20,138 bases of DNA from an uncultured bacterium (lineage in GTDB: Bacteria; Patescibacteriota; Patescibacteriia; 2-12-FULL-60-25), in assembly GCA_937949995.1 (NCBI GenBank), contig CALFEO010000012.1:1-20138 (forward strand), given 5' to 3'. Below are positions 7,742 to 14,028 of this stretch, piece by piece. The notes below the pieces were generated by a model that saw nothing but the letters and a program-made list of their open reading frames with translations, had not been told where the DNA came from and did no database searches. The first letter of the stretch is position 1. Each line of letters starts with the position of its first letter. The position numbers were made by a program, and so were the translations under genes.

Positions 7742-8525
7742 GAGACAACCAAGCGAGGACATCAGGCCCCCACCAAAGCGCGGATATGGCGCCGGCGATT
7801 AATGCCGGTGCAAAGGGAATGCGCATACCGGGCTTGATTTTTTTAGCCAGAAGCAAGCCCAGAGCCGCAACTCCGCCAAAAACATAGGCCAGATAAATGG
7901 CAATACCGGCCAAAGGCCAACCCAGCACGGCACCAAGCATCCCGCCCAGCCAGATATCTCCGGAACCGATCCAGCGCCGGCGTGAAACAATGTATTGAAA
8001 CAAGAAAAAAGAAGCCACTAAACCGCAACCCAAAGCATGAGACCAAAGCACAAATAAAGCCGGTTCACCGGACGCGCTTCTTAATATCATGTGCCATAGG
8101 GAAAAAACGATACCGGTGCCAACCATAAGTTCCAGAGGCAATTCCATCCAGCGCAAATCAGTGACCAAGAAGATGAGCAATGCCACGGCAAAGAAAAACT
8201 CGTAACCGGCCATAAACCATGCGCCGTCCGGCAAATGTCTGGCTACGGCAATTACGGCGAATAATGCGGCGGAAAACTCGATCAGCGGATACTGGATATT
8301 AATGGGTTTGCCGCACATGGCGCATTTGCCGCGCTGCAAAAGCCACGAAAGAATGGGCACAAGATGCCGGGGATGCAAAACTTTTTTGCAATGCATGCAC
8401 TTGGAGCGCCCGGTCAGAGTGCTGTTTTCATGCGCACGAATGGCAACCACGTTAACAAAAGAACCAAAAAGCGACCCAACGATACCCGCGGCCAATAAGA
8501 TGACAAAAGTTTCGAGGAAAGACAT
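7728..8525 (-). CDS. pilD: Prepilin peptidase / N-methyltransferase (PilD, GspO)
   Basis: An integral-membrane aspartyl protease that removes prepilin leaders after Gly and methylates the new N-terminus. The 265-residue protein has the two-part structure of PilD. The cytoplasmic zinc-binding loop has two Cys pairs (C43/C46 and C68/C71), and NIQYPLIEF closes the methyltransferase domain. The peptidase domain carries both catalytic aspartates: D123 in VTDLRWMELP and D190 in GSGD. About seven to eight membrane helices are visible. It heads a five-gene run with the pseudopilins, its substrates. No promoter with a clear -10 box was found upstream; the preceding spacer is almost entirely heptamer repeats and a hairpin, so expression may depend on read-through from the pilin gene at 8862-9329. 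Confidence 0.93.
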   Translation of the reverse strand: MSFLETFVILLAAGIVGSLFGSFVNVVAIRAHENSTLTGRSKCMHCKKVLHPRHLVPILSWLLQRGKCAMCGKPINIQYPLIEFSAALFAVIAVARHLPDGAWFMAGYEFFFAVALLIFLVTDLRWMELPLELMVGTGIVFSLWHMILRSASGEPALFVLWSHALGCGLVASFFLFQYIVSRRRWIGSGDIWLGGMLGAVLGWPLAGIAIYLAYVFGGVAALGLLLAKKIKPGMRIPFAPALIAGAISALWWGPDVLAWLSHAVS

Positions 8526-8537
8526 CGACGACGGAGT

Positions 8538-8570
8538 TAAATAATAAATAATAAATAATAAATAATAAAG
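8538..8570. repeat. TAAATAA heptamer array
   Basis: Four perfect tandem TAAATAA units (8538-8565) and a partial fifth ending in TAAAG, 12 bases upstream of the pilD start. The same unit, with the same TAAAG end, occurs at 19986-20011 and 20053-20071. Confidence 0.9.
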
Positions 8571-8573
8571 AAT

Positions 8574-8664
8574 GAACTACGAATTACGAACTTCGAACCA
8601 CGAACTTAAAACTTAGAACTTGGAACATCGAATTACGAACCTAGAACCACGAACCAGGGACTGG
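8574..8664. repeat. Degenerate GAANNNN heptamer array, 13 units
   Basis: Thirteen consecutive 7-bp units with no indel. Eleven of 13 begin GAA and most begin GAAC or GAAT, while the last three positions vary freely (for example GAACTAC, GAATTAC). The strict register despite sequence drift is the notable feature. No open reading frame crosses it. Confidence 0.85.
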
Positions 8665-8666
8665 GA

Positions 8667-8690
8667 AGAATCTAAGAATCTGAGAATCTG
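8667..8690. repeat. Three 8-bp units (AGAATCTR)
   Basis: AGAATCTA followed by two AGAATCTG, directly adjoining the heptamer array. This is the one array in the window whose period is 8, not 7. Confidence 0.75.
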
Positions 8691-8692
8691 AT

Positions 8693-8777
8693 GAGTTCAT
8701 CAAGTTAAAAGATTAAAGTTCATCAAGAGTCACTTTGTTACTCTTGATAAACTTTAGACGTGATGAACTTGTTACTT
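8693..8777. repeat. Long hairpin, copy B
   Basis: Arms 8694-8702 plus 8711-8730 pair with 8740-8769 around a nine-base loop. Left part (8693-8729) matches copy A with 33 of 37 bases; the right part (8741-8777) matches with 36 of 37. It lies downstream of the pilin gene at 8862-9329. Behind it, GATGAACTT recurs at 8762, 8783 and 8799, and the tail TTGATGAACTT resembles the end of copy A. Confidence 0.75.
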
Positions 8778-8847
8778 GGTCGGATGAACTTTGAGCTTGA
8801 TGAACTTTTAACTTAACTACTGAACTCGTTATGAACGTTATAAAAGT

Positions 8848-8862
8848 TACGACTTGCGTCGT
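8848..8862 (-). terminator. Small GCAA-loop hairpin at the pilin stop codon, possible weak terminator
   Basis: On the minus strand ACGAC-GCAA-GTCGT overlaps the stop codon of the pilin gene and is followed by AACTTTTAT. A five-bp stem capped by a GNRA-type tetraloop is plausible as an RNA structure, but the U-tract is poor. Confidence 0.3.
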
Positions 8863-9329
8863 TATTTCAGCTCATCAAGTTGGTCGACGCCGGTGGCGTG
8901 GGCGTAGTAGGTGCCCGGAGGGCCGTAGGCTGTGGTGCGTTCGGTGGTAAACATAAGGCTGTAGCCGGATTGGTTGCCCCGATAAGCATAGTACTCCCCG
9001 CTTTTGGGGCCGGCGGGGATGCGATCCAGAAAAATCGGCGGGGTTGGATCTTCGGCAACCGTAAAACCGGTACCACCCAAACGCTCCGCTCCACCCGGTT
9101 GACCGATGAAAAAACCTTCGGAAACAGGATAGGTGGCTTTTTGCAAATAGAATTGACCGATCGAGGCACGCAATACGCTGATATCGGAAATACGTTTGGC
9201 ATCGCGAGTAGTGGCTCGTTGAACACCTAAAGCGTAAACAAAAATGGCAATCACGATACCGATAACCAGCAGTCCAATTAAAAGTTCGGGAATTGTTACC
9301 CCTTTCAGCTTTCTTTCAATAGTTAACAT
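8862..9329 (-). CDS. Type IV pilin-like protein, cysteine-free
   Basis: A 155-residue prepilin: leader MLTIERKLKG, cleavage G10|V11, Glu15 at +5, hydrophobic helix to about residue 34, then the amphipathic helix ATTRDAKRISDISVLRASIG. That helix and the following YLQKATYPVSEG are typical of the short pilins of CPR and Gram-positive bacteria. The C-terminal part (YYAYRGNQSGYSLMFTTE) resembles the final beta strands of these pilins. Unlike the neighbouring pilin at 9633-10151 it has no Cys. It has its own promoter whose -10 box is only seven bases from the ATG, so its mRNA is probably leaderless and may be under separate control. A minor or alternative major pilin is the best guess. Confidence 0.85.
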   Translation of the reverse strand: MLTIERKLKGVTIPELLIGLLVIGIVIAIFVYALGVQRATTRDAKRISDISVLRASIGQFYLQKATYPVSEGFFIGQPGGAERLGGTGFTVAEDPTPPIFLDRIPAGPKSGEYYAYRGNQSGYSLMFTTERTTAYGPPGTYYAHATGVDQLDELK

Positions 9330-9365
9330 ATGCGATATTATAACTTATTTGCGATAGTATCGCAA
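9330..9365 (-). promoter_or_regulatory. Sigma70-type leaderless promoter with TGCGATA operator-like sites
   Basis: On the minus strand, -35 TTGCGA (9365-9360), a 17-bp spacer and a perfect -10 TATAAT (9342-9337), with the ATG seven bases further. The perfect palindrome TTGCGATA-G-TATCGCAA (9349-9365) covers the -35 and part of the spacer. A third half-site, TGCGATA at 9331-9337, covers the start region, 19 bp from the next one. The arrangement fits repression by a dimeric DNA-binding protein. Confidence 0.7.
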
Positions 9366-9369
9366 AAAT

Positions 9370-9404
9370 AGCCGCTAACTTCTAGCCACTAGCCACCAGC
9401 CAAT
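9370..9404. repeat. AGCCACT-family heptamer array
   Basis: Five in-register heptamers; the last three (AGCCACT, AGCCACC, AGCCAAT) match the end of the array at 4917-4930, more than 4 kb away. One of the five, AACTTCT, is badly decayed. Confidence 0.7.
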
Positions 9405-9410
9405 ACCAGG

Positions 9411-9486
9411 ACCACCTCGCCTCGCTATACGCTCGGTACTCCTCCCACTGCACCACCTCCCCTCGCTATGCGCTCGGTACTCCTCC
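9411..9486. repeat. 35-bp direct repeat, offset 41 bp
   Basis: Copies 9411-9445 and 9452-9486 differ at two positions (9419/9460 and 9429/9470). Each contains CTCGCTATRCGCTCGGTA. The second copy runs directly into the hairpin at 9480-9500. Confidence 0.8.
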
Positions 9487-9553
9487 TTAAAAAGGAGGAG
9501 AATTTGGTAAAAACCGGTTTAACAGTCCGGCTGTCCTCCTTTTTAAGGAGGAC
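9480..9553. repeat. Pair of perfect TCCTCCTT/AAGGAGGA hairpins (BIME-like)
   Basis: Hairpin 1 (9480-9500) has a nine-bp stem and loop AAA. Hairpin 2 (9533-9553) has a nine-bp stem and loop TTT. Each is the reverse complement of the other except for the closing pair, which is C-G in the first and G-C in the second, a compensatory change. The 32 bases between contain CCGGTTT and TCCGGC. The layout is like a bacterial interspersed mosaic element made of two inverted REP-type palindromes. No transposase of the REP-associated (RAYT) type is in the window. Confidence 0.7.
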
Positions 9554-9586
9554 CGATTTTGACCGAAGGTTAAAATCAGGTGGTTT

Positions 9587-9614
9587 AAAAAACCTCGGTG
9601 CTCGCCGAGGTTTT
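9587..9614 (-). terminator. Rho-independent terminator of the major pilin gene
   Basis: Minus-strand stem AAAACCTCGG/CCGAGGTTTT around the loop CGAGCA (stem arms 9605-9614 and 9589-9598), with a run of six T at its 3' side. It begins 19 bases past the pilin stop codon at 9633. The A/T flanks are symmetric, so it could act on both strands. Confidence 0.85.
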
Positions 9615-9632
9615 AGGTTATGGTTTTTGAAA

Positions 9633-10151
9633 TTATTGGGTGATACCGGTTTGGACTGCAGTGTGCGGTCCGGCAACTAAACCTTGAACAGCATCTTCGG
9701 TAAAAAAGTAGAGTGTAAAGCTGTCGATTGTGGGTATTGTAGCCGGTACATCCAAGGCATATTCACAATCCTCACCGCCAACCGCCACGCCTGTACAAAG
9801 CGAAGCTGTTGAATACCTGGGATCTTTGACTTGACTGAGATTGATATAATCATTTGTTACATTTACAACTCCAACGGCACCACAAGCTCTGTCGCAAATA
9901 TTGATTGCGCTGACCGCAACATCGGTGTTGGCGGTAAAGTTATTTGCACAGCCGGCGTTACAAATGACATTGCCATCAGTGTGAGCGGCGGCTAAAGCGG
10001 CAACTACTGCGCGGACGTCGGCGACGCGTTTGGAATCACGGGCTTTGGTTTGAGCACTGCCAAAGGCCACAACGGCCAAAGTGGCCAAAATGCCGATGAT
10101 GGCGATAACCACCAACAGCTCGATTAGGGTAAAACCTTTTTGGTTTTTCAT
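9633..10151 (-). CDS. Type IV major pilin (PilA-like), six-cysteine
   Basis: A 172-residue prepilin with the textbook N-terminus MKNQKG|FTLIELLVVIAI: cleavage G6|F7 and Glu11 at +5. The helix continues through TKARDSKRVADVRAVVAAL. The globular domain has six Cys at 64, 68, 86, 90, 119 and 129. They are arranged as two CxxxC pairs plus one longer pair, suggesting three disulfides outside the membrane. It is the best candidate for the main pilus subunit because it is monocistronic, with a strong extended -10 promoter, a leader of about 75 nt and a good terminator. The leader RNA contains the palindrome at 10166-10190, which may stabilise the message. Length and sequence of the C-terminal half are not recognisable beyond the pilin fold. 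Confidence 0.9.
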   Translation of the reverse strand: MKNQKGFTLIELLVVIAIIGILATLAVVAFGSAQTKARDSKRVADVRAVVAALAAAHTDGNVICNAGCANNFTANTDVAVSAINICDRACGAVGVVNVTNDYINLSQVKDPRYSTASLCTGVAVGGEDCEYALDVPATIPTIDSFTLYFFTEDAVQGLVAGPHTAVQTGITQ

Positions 10152-10165
10152 AGAAGCATGGGTTT

Positions 10166-10190
10166 CTTTAATTAATTAAAAGAATTAAAG
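10166..10190 (-). promoter_or_regulatory. AT-rich stem-loop in the pilin 5' leader
   Basis: CTTTAATT (10166-10173) pairs with AATTAAAG (10183-10190), and TTTAATTAATTAAA (10167-10180) is itself a perfect palindrome. It lies 15 bases upstream of the pilin ATG in the leader of about 75 nt. A role in mRNA stability or start-site access is possible but not shown. Confidence 0.4.
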
Positions 10191-10230
10191 AAAAAAATTA
10201 ATTGAAAATGAGTGAATTAATGGATGTTGA

Positions 10231-10244
10231 TAATTATAGCACAA
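10231..10244 (-). promoter_or_regulatory. Extended -10 promoter of the major pilin gene
   Basis: Minus-strand TTGTGCTATAATTA: perfect TATAAT (10238-10233) with extended TG one base upstream. A weak -35 (TTGGTG) lies 18 bp further upstream. The predicted start near 10226 gives a leader of about 75 nt. The 14-mer is identical to that of the operon promoter at 19300-19313. Confidence 0.75.
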
Positions 10245-10276
10245 GGGCACTTAAATCACCAAACAACTGATAACCC

Positions 10277-10311
10277 AATTATGAATTATGAATTATGAAT
10301 TAAAAATGAAT
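10277..10311. repeat. AATTATG heptamer array
   Basis: Three exact AATTATG units and two decayed ones (AATTAAA, AATGAAT) in register, upstream of the major pilin promoter in the gene-free spacer 10152-10642. Confidence 0.85.
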
Positions 10312-10339
10312 GTAGCCTTCGGCATTACTATACTCAATT

Positions 10340-10367
10340 CATGATGCATAATGCATGATGCATGATA
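10340..10367. repeat. CATGATG heptamer array
   Basis: Four units (CATGATG, CATAATG, CATGATG, CATGATA). The array is partly complementary to the one at 10420-10447, so the two could form the arms of an imperfect hairpin around 10368-10419. Confidence 0.85.
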
Positions 10368-10394
10368 TTGGTACTTGATCATTATATAATTAAA

Positions 10395-10410
10395 TATCGC
10401 GCCAGCGATA
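10395..10410. repeat. TATCGC-GCCA-GCGATA palindrome
   Basis: A perfect six-bp stem with a four-base loop between two inverted heptamer arrays. The half-site GCGATA is the core of the operator-like palindrome at the other pilin promoter (9349-9365), so it may be a binding site for the same protein. It lies about 160 bp upstream of the major pilin promoter. Confidence 0.4.
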
Positions 10411-10419
10411 CAATCATTT

Positions 10420-10447
10420 TGCACTATACATTATGCACTATGCATTG
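10420..10447. repeat. TGCACTA heptamer array
   Basis: Four in-register units (TGCACTA, TACATTA, TGCACTA, TGCATTG), inverted relative to the array at 10340-10367. Confidence 0.85.
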
Positions 10448-10482
10448 ATGGTATGCGATTCCAACATTCTTAATTCTCCTGA

Positions 10483-10506
10483 CCCTCGAAGCTTTAGCGA
10501 AGTGGG
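10483..10506. repeat. Dispersed hairpin element, copy 2
   Basis: CCCTCGAAGCT, TT, AGCGAAGTGGG: closed by CCC/GGG. On the minus strand the core CGCTAAAGCTTCG aligns with the element at 4942-4970. Confidence 0.5.
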
Positions 10507-10520
10507 TTAATTCATAATTC

Positions 10521-10565
10521 ATCCCGCAACAATTATTTAATATATTTAAGGTATGCGGGATCCCG
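10521..10565. repeat. Nested palindromes downstream of pilC
   Basis: ATCCCGCA (10521-10528) pairs with TGCGGGAT (10554-10561) over an AT-rich 25-base interval. CGGGATCCCG (10556-10565) is a perfect ten-bp palindrome sharing the right arm. CCGC-AGTAA-GCGG follows at 10572-10584. They lie about 60-120 bases past the pilC stop codon and could form the operon's 3' end, although no T-run follows. Confidence 0.45.
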
Positions 10566-10608
10566 TTTACCCCGCAGTAAGCGGTGGCCAAAGGCGGTGA
10601 TAATTCTT

Positions 10609-10636
10609 AATTGGTATTTGGTAATTGGTATTTAAA
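10609..10636. repeat. AATTGGT/ATTTGGT heptamer array
   Basis: AATTGGT, ATTTGGT, AATTGGT, ATTTAAA in register, ending six bases before the pilC stop codon at 10643. The alternation gives a 14-bp higher-order unit, as at 3572-3603. Confidence 0.8.
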
Positions 10637-10642
10637 GTTGGT

Positions 10643-11854
10643 TTAGATTCCTCCGGAGATGCGGTAAAGCGGGACCATGATGGCCGAGACGAGGAGGCCG
10701 ACGCCGATACCGAGAACGACCATGACTATGGGCTCGATAAGCGATAAAATCGTAGCGGATGCGTTATCCACATTGCGGGAATAAAACTGGCTGATGCGTT
10801 GCAATATTTCCGTCATTTGGCCGGTTTCTTCGCCGACAGTCATCATTTGCACGGCCATGGGCGGTACATGCTTGCTGTCTTGCATTACGGACACGATGGA
10901 CTCGCCGTCGTTAACGGCTTGAATGGTTTGTAAAATGGTTTGCTTCCAAACTTCGTTGCCGATAACCGAAGCGGCAACCTCGAGGCTTTGTACAAGCGTT
11001 TGCCCGCCCTTCATGAGAGTATACATGGATTGGCAAAAACGAACCGTATATATATCACGCAGTAATCCACCGAAAATCGGGATATTGAGCTTTATTCTAT
11101 CCCAAGCATAACGGCCTTCTTGAGTCCGTTTCCATGACCAAAAAGCCAATCCCAAGACAATGACGCTGATTAAAATTACCCACCAATAATTTACCAAAGC
11201 AAAAGAGATCCAAATCAGAACTTTGGTGGATAAAGGCAATTCGACTCCGGCTTCGATAATAACTTCGGTTAGCTTGGGTACGACAAAAAGCATCATGATA
11301 ACCGCGACCACAATCATGCCGGTGATGATAAAAGCCGGATACATCAAAGCTCCGCGCAATTTGCTTTTGATGTCAAAATCTTTTTCCTGCTGATCGGCGA
11401 GATAATTGAGAACTTCGGATAATTGACCCGTGGTTTCACCGGAACGCACCATGTTGGTAAAAAAACCGGTAAAAACATCGGGATGACGCTCCATGGCATC
11501 GGAAAGTTTGGCGCCTCCTTCGATTTCATTGGCTATATCGCCCATGACTGATTTGAGACGGGGGTTTTTGGTTTGCTGAACAATGTTGCGAATGGAATCA
11601 ACCAAAGGAACGGAGGCGGAGACCATGACAGCCAATACGCGAACAGTGGCCACCATTTCTTTGGGTTTTATTTTATTAAAAAACCGCATTATGGAATCGG
11701 ATCCGGATTGCAAGCCCGCATAAGGCTCGACGGAAAGCACTTCGTACTGACGATCTTCCAAGGCTTCGACAGCCGAATCACTGTCTTCGGCTTCAACGAT
11801 GCCGGCTTGGATACGGCCGTCGGGAATGCGTACTTGATAACGGTAAGTTGGCAT
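10643..11854 (-). CDS. pilC: Type IV pilus inner-membrane platform protein PilC (GspF family)
   Basis: The membrane platform on which the PilB motor acts to insert pilins into the growing fibre. The 403 residues match the family length and layout: a short N-terminal domain (1-45), a first T2SF domain (about 66-190) with VRSGETTGQLSEVLNYLAD, membrane helices at about 170-192 and 212-238, a second T2SF domain (about 268-390) containing LMKGGQTLVQSLEVAASVIG and VGEETGQM, and a final helix at about 367-395. It is the last gene of the eight-gene operon, four bases after the receiver gene. No Shine-Dalgarno precedes the ATG. No retraction ATPase gene accompanies it here. Confidence 0.95.
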   Translation of the reverse strand: MPTYRYQVRIPDGRIQAGIVEAEDSDSAVEALEDRQYEVLSVEPYAGLQSGSDSIMRFFNKIKPKEMVATVRVLAVMVSASVPLVDSIRNIVQQTKNPRLKSVMGDIANEIEGGAKLSDAMERHPDVFTGFFTNMVRSGETTGQLSEVLNYLADQQEKDFDIKSKLRGALMYPAFIITGMIVVAVIMMLFVVPKLTEVIIEAGVELPLSTKVLIWISFALVNYWWVILISVIVLGLAFWSWKRTQEGRYAWDRIKLNIPIFGGLLRDIYTVRFCQSMYTLMKGGQTLVQSLEVAASVIGNEVWKQTILQTIQAVNDGESIVSVMQDSKHVPPMAVQMMTVGEETGQMTEILQRISQFYSRNVDNASATILSLIEPIVMVVLGIGVGLLVSAIMVPLYRISGGI

Positions 11855-11858
11855 ACGA

Positions 11859-12230
11859 TTACTCTAGCAGAGATGTTATTTTTCGCACAACATCTTGGGG
11901 CAAAGCGTGAGCCTTGATTATATAACCCGCAGCGCCCAAGCGGGCAGCTTCGGAAACATCTTCTTGGCCGCTCATATTGGATAAAATCAAAACCGGAACA
12001 TCTTGAGTCTTTTCATTGGATTTTAAATTTTCCATGACTTCAAAGCCGTGCGCGTGAGGCAAGATTATGTCCAATAAAATCAAATCCGGCAGATTGCGTT
12101 CAGCTTGCTTAATCCCCTCTTCACCACTCATTGCCGTAATAACTTCGTAGCCGGCATCTTCCAGAGCTTTAGAGTATATTTGCGCCAAAAAAGCATCATC
12201 CTCGATAAATAATACCAGCTGCTTATTCAT
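11859..12230 (-). CDS. Stand-alone CheY-like response regulator receiver
   Basis: A single receiver domain of 123 residues with no output domain. The acidic pair is D11-D12, the phospho-acceptor D54 (LLDIILP), the switch residue S84 (LILSNMSG) and the invariant K106 (IIKAHA), so all catalytic positions are present. The ATG lies one base after the pilB TGA and the stop is four bases before pilC, an arrangement that strongly suggests co-translation with the motor and platform genes. By analogy with PilG/PilH and other T4P regulators it may modulate PilB activity by direct binding when phosphorylated; this is inference. No histidine kinase lies in the window, so the phospho-donor is encoded elsewhere. 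Confidence 0.92.
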   Translation of the reverse strand: MNKQLVLFIEDDAFLAQIYSKALEDAGYEVITAMSGEEGIKQAERNLPDLILLDIILPHAHGFEVMENLKSNEKTQDVPVLILSNMSGQEDVSEAARLGAAGYIIKAHALPQDVVRKITSLLE

Positions 12231-12231
12231 A

Positions 12232-14016
12232 TCAAATGGATTTGGCCGGATTTATAGCGCCTTCCGCTTCTTCAGCATCATCGGCTTCGGAGGTTTCTTG
12301 TGCCAAGCGTTTGACTTCTTCGATGGTGGTTAAGCCTTCTGCGGCTTTGAGAACCAAATCTTCGTATAAAGTGATCATCTCTTGCCGTTTGAACTCTTTG
12401 GTAAAATCTTCGTGAGCAAAACCTTTTTCGACAATGGCCTGCGCTTTATCCGTAAAACGAAACAGCTCGGCAACGGCGGTGCGTCCGCTGTAACCGATAT
12501 CCGAACAACGAGCACAGCCTTTACCGCGGTAAAAAGTGATTTTTTTAGTTAAATCGATGTTGACCAAATATTGTTTGGGGATTCCTTTTAAGACGGCGAG
12601 CAGTTCGTTATAAGTTTTTTCGGGAACGACATCTTCCTCTTGGCAATGAGGGCAAATTTTACGCGCCAAACGCTGAGCAATGCCCAGATTCATGGTTGCG
12701 GCCAATAAAAACGGTTCAACGCCCATATCAAGCAAGCGCGGAACCAAGCCGTAGACATCATTGGTGTGCAATGTGGAAAAGATGAGGTGGCCCGTAAGCG
12801 AGGCATGAATGGCCAATTCGGCTGTTTCGCGGTCGCGGATTTCCCCGACCATGACAACATTCGGATCTTGACGCAAGAGAGAGCGCAAACCGGTGGCAAA
12901 GGTATAGCCGATTTCGGGGCGGACTTGGGATTGGTTGACGCCCTCGATGTAATATTCGACAGGATCTTCGAGAGTGGAGATATTGACTCCATCGGAATTC
13001 AAAAGATTCAAAGCTGAAAAAAGAGTTGTTGATTTACCGGAACCGGTGGGGCCGGTGATAAGGATGAGACCGTGCGGTTTTTTAATTTCTTCTTTGACGA
13101 TATCGATATAATTTTGACGAAAACCCAAGCGTTCCAAAGTCGGCGCTCCGGCCGTGGTATCCAAAATACGCATCACGACTTTTTCGTGATCGACCACGGG
13201 CAGAGTTGAAATACGGAAATCGATTTTTTTATTGTTGATTTCTTGCGTGATACGGCCGTCTTGAGGTATGCGGGTTTCATCGATTTTGAGATTGGCCATC
13301 ACTTTGACACGAGAGACTAAGGCCGGATGAACGTAGACGGGCAAAGTCAGGGTTGTGCGCAAGACGCCGTCGATGCGATAACGGATGCGCGACTCGTTGC
13401 CCACGGGCTCGATATGAATATCGGAAGCGTTGGCTTCGACGGCATGGCGCATGATAACGGAAAGCATGCGCGATACGGGCGCGCCTTTGATAATATCCTC
13501 GATTTTACCCACGGCTTGATCTTCTTCTTTTTTCGCTTGCTCGTATTTGCCTTTGGCGGCTTCGAGAGAAGTTTCGATTTCAGCTTCAAGCCCGCTGATT
13601 GATTTAACCAGTTTGTTGATTTGCGAAGCCGGAGCCGTGGCGATTTGCACACTCCAGCCTTTTTCGCCGGCTAAAAACTCCAAAGCTTCTACAGCGCGGT
13701 AATCTTGGGGATTGCGCAAGATGACGGTAAGTTCGTTGTTTTTGAAACTAATGGGAACCAATTTGAAAGATTTTAAAGTTTGCTCGGGAAGCATGGCGAT
13801 AACCGCGGGATCCACTTTGAGATCCGAAACATCCATAAAAGGCACACCCAATGCCTCGGCTTGAGCTTCGGCGAAAGCCACGTCGGTTACATATTTACCG
13901 CCCAATAAAGCTTGTTCAAGAGTTTTGCCGCGAGAAACCAAATCTTCGGCAATGCCTCTGACTTTGTCGTCGATTACTCCTTTTTTTTGTAAAATATCCA
14001 GTGTTTGATCATTCAT
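12232..14016 (-). CDS. pilB: Type IV pilus extension ATPase PilB (GspE family)
   Basis: Hexameric AAA+-like secretion ATPase that drives pilus extension at the cytoplasmic face. The 594 residues contain an MshEN/T2SSE N-terminal domain (about 10-150), a linker, and the ATPase core. Walker A GPTGSGKST ends with K328-S329. Catalytic Glu392 is in VVMVGEIRD. The Asp and His boxes are ASDIHIEP and TGHLIFSTLHTND. A zinc tetracysteine motif (C455, C458, C501, C504) marks PilB/GspE proteins and is absent from PilT, which identifies this as the extension motor. Twelve bases after the pilP-like gene and one base before the receiver gene. No Shine-Dalgarno. Confidence 0.96.
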   Translation of the reverse strand: MNDQTLDILQKKGVIDDKVRGIAEDLVSRGKTLEQALLGGKYVTDVAFAEAQAEALGVPFMDVSDLKVDPAVIAMLPEQTLKSFKLVPISFKNNELTVILRNPQDYRAVEALEFLAGEKGWSVQIATAPASQINKLVKSISGLEAEIETSLEAAKGKYEQAKKEEDQAVGKIEDIIKGAPVSRMLSVIMRHAVEANASDIHIEPVGNESRIRYRIDGVLRTTLTLPVYVHPALVSRVKVMANLKIDETRIPQDGRITQEINNKKIDFRISTLPVVDHEKVVMRILDTTAGAPTLERLGFRQNYIDIVKEEIKKPHGLILITGPTGSGKSTTLFSALNLLNSDGVNISTLEDPVEYYIEGVNQSQVRPEIGYTFATGLRSLLRQDPNVVMVGEIRDRETAELAIHASLTGHLIFSTLHTNDVYGLVPRLLDMGVEPFLLAATMNLGIAQRLARKICPHCQEEDVVPEKTYNELLAVLKGIPKQYLVNIDLTKKITFYRGKGCARCSDIGYSGRTAVAELFRFTDKAQAIVEKGFAHEDFTKEFKRQEMITLYEDLVLKAAEGLTTIEEVKRLAQETSEADDAEEAEGAINPAKSI

Positions 14017-14028
14017 AAAACTCGATTA

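Noticed and set aside
8574..8690. A CRISPR array
   Set aside because: Units are 7-8 bp with no spacers, no 23-47 bp repeats, and no cas gene is nearby.
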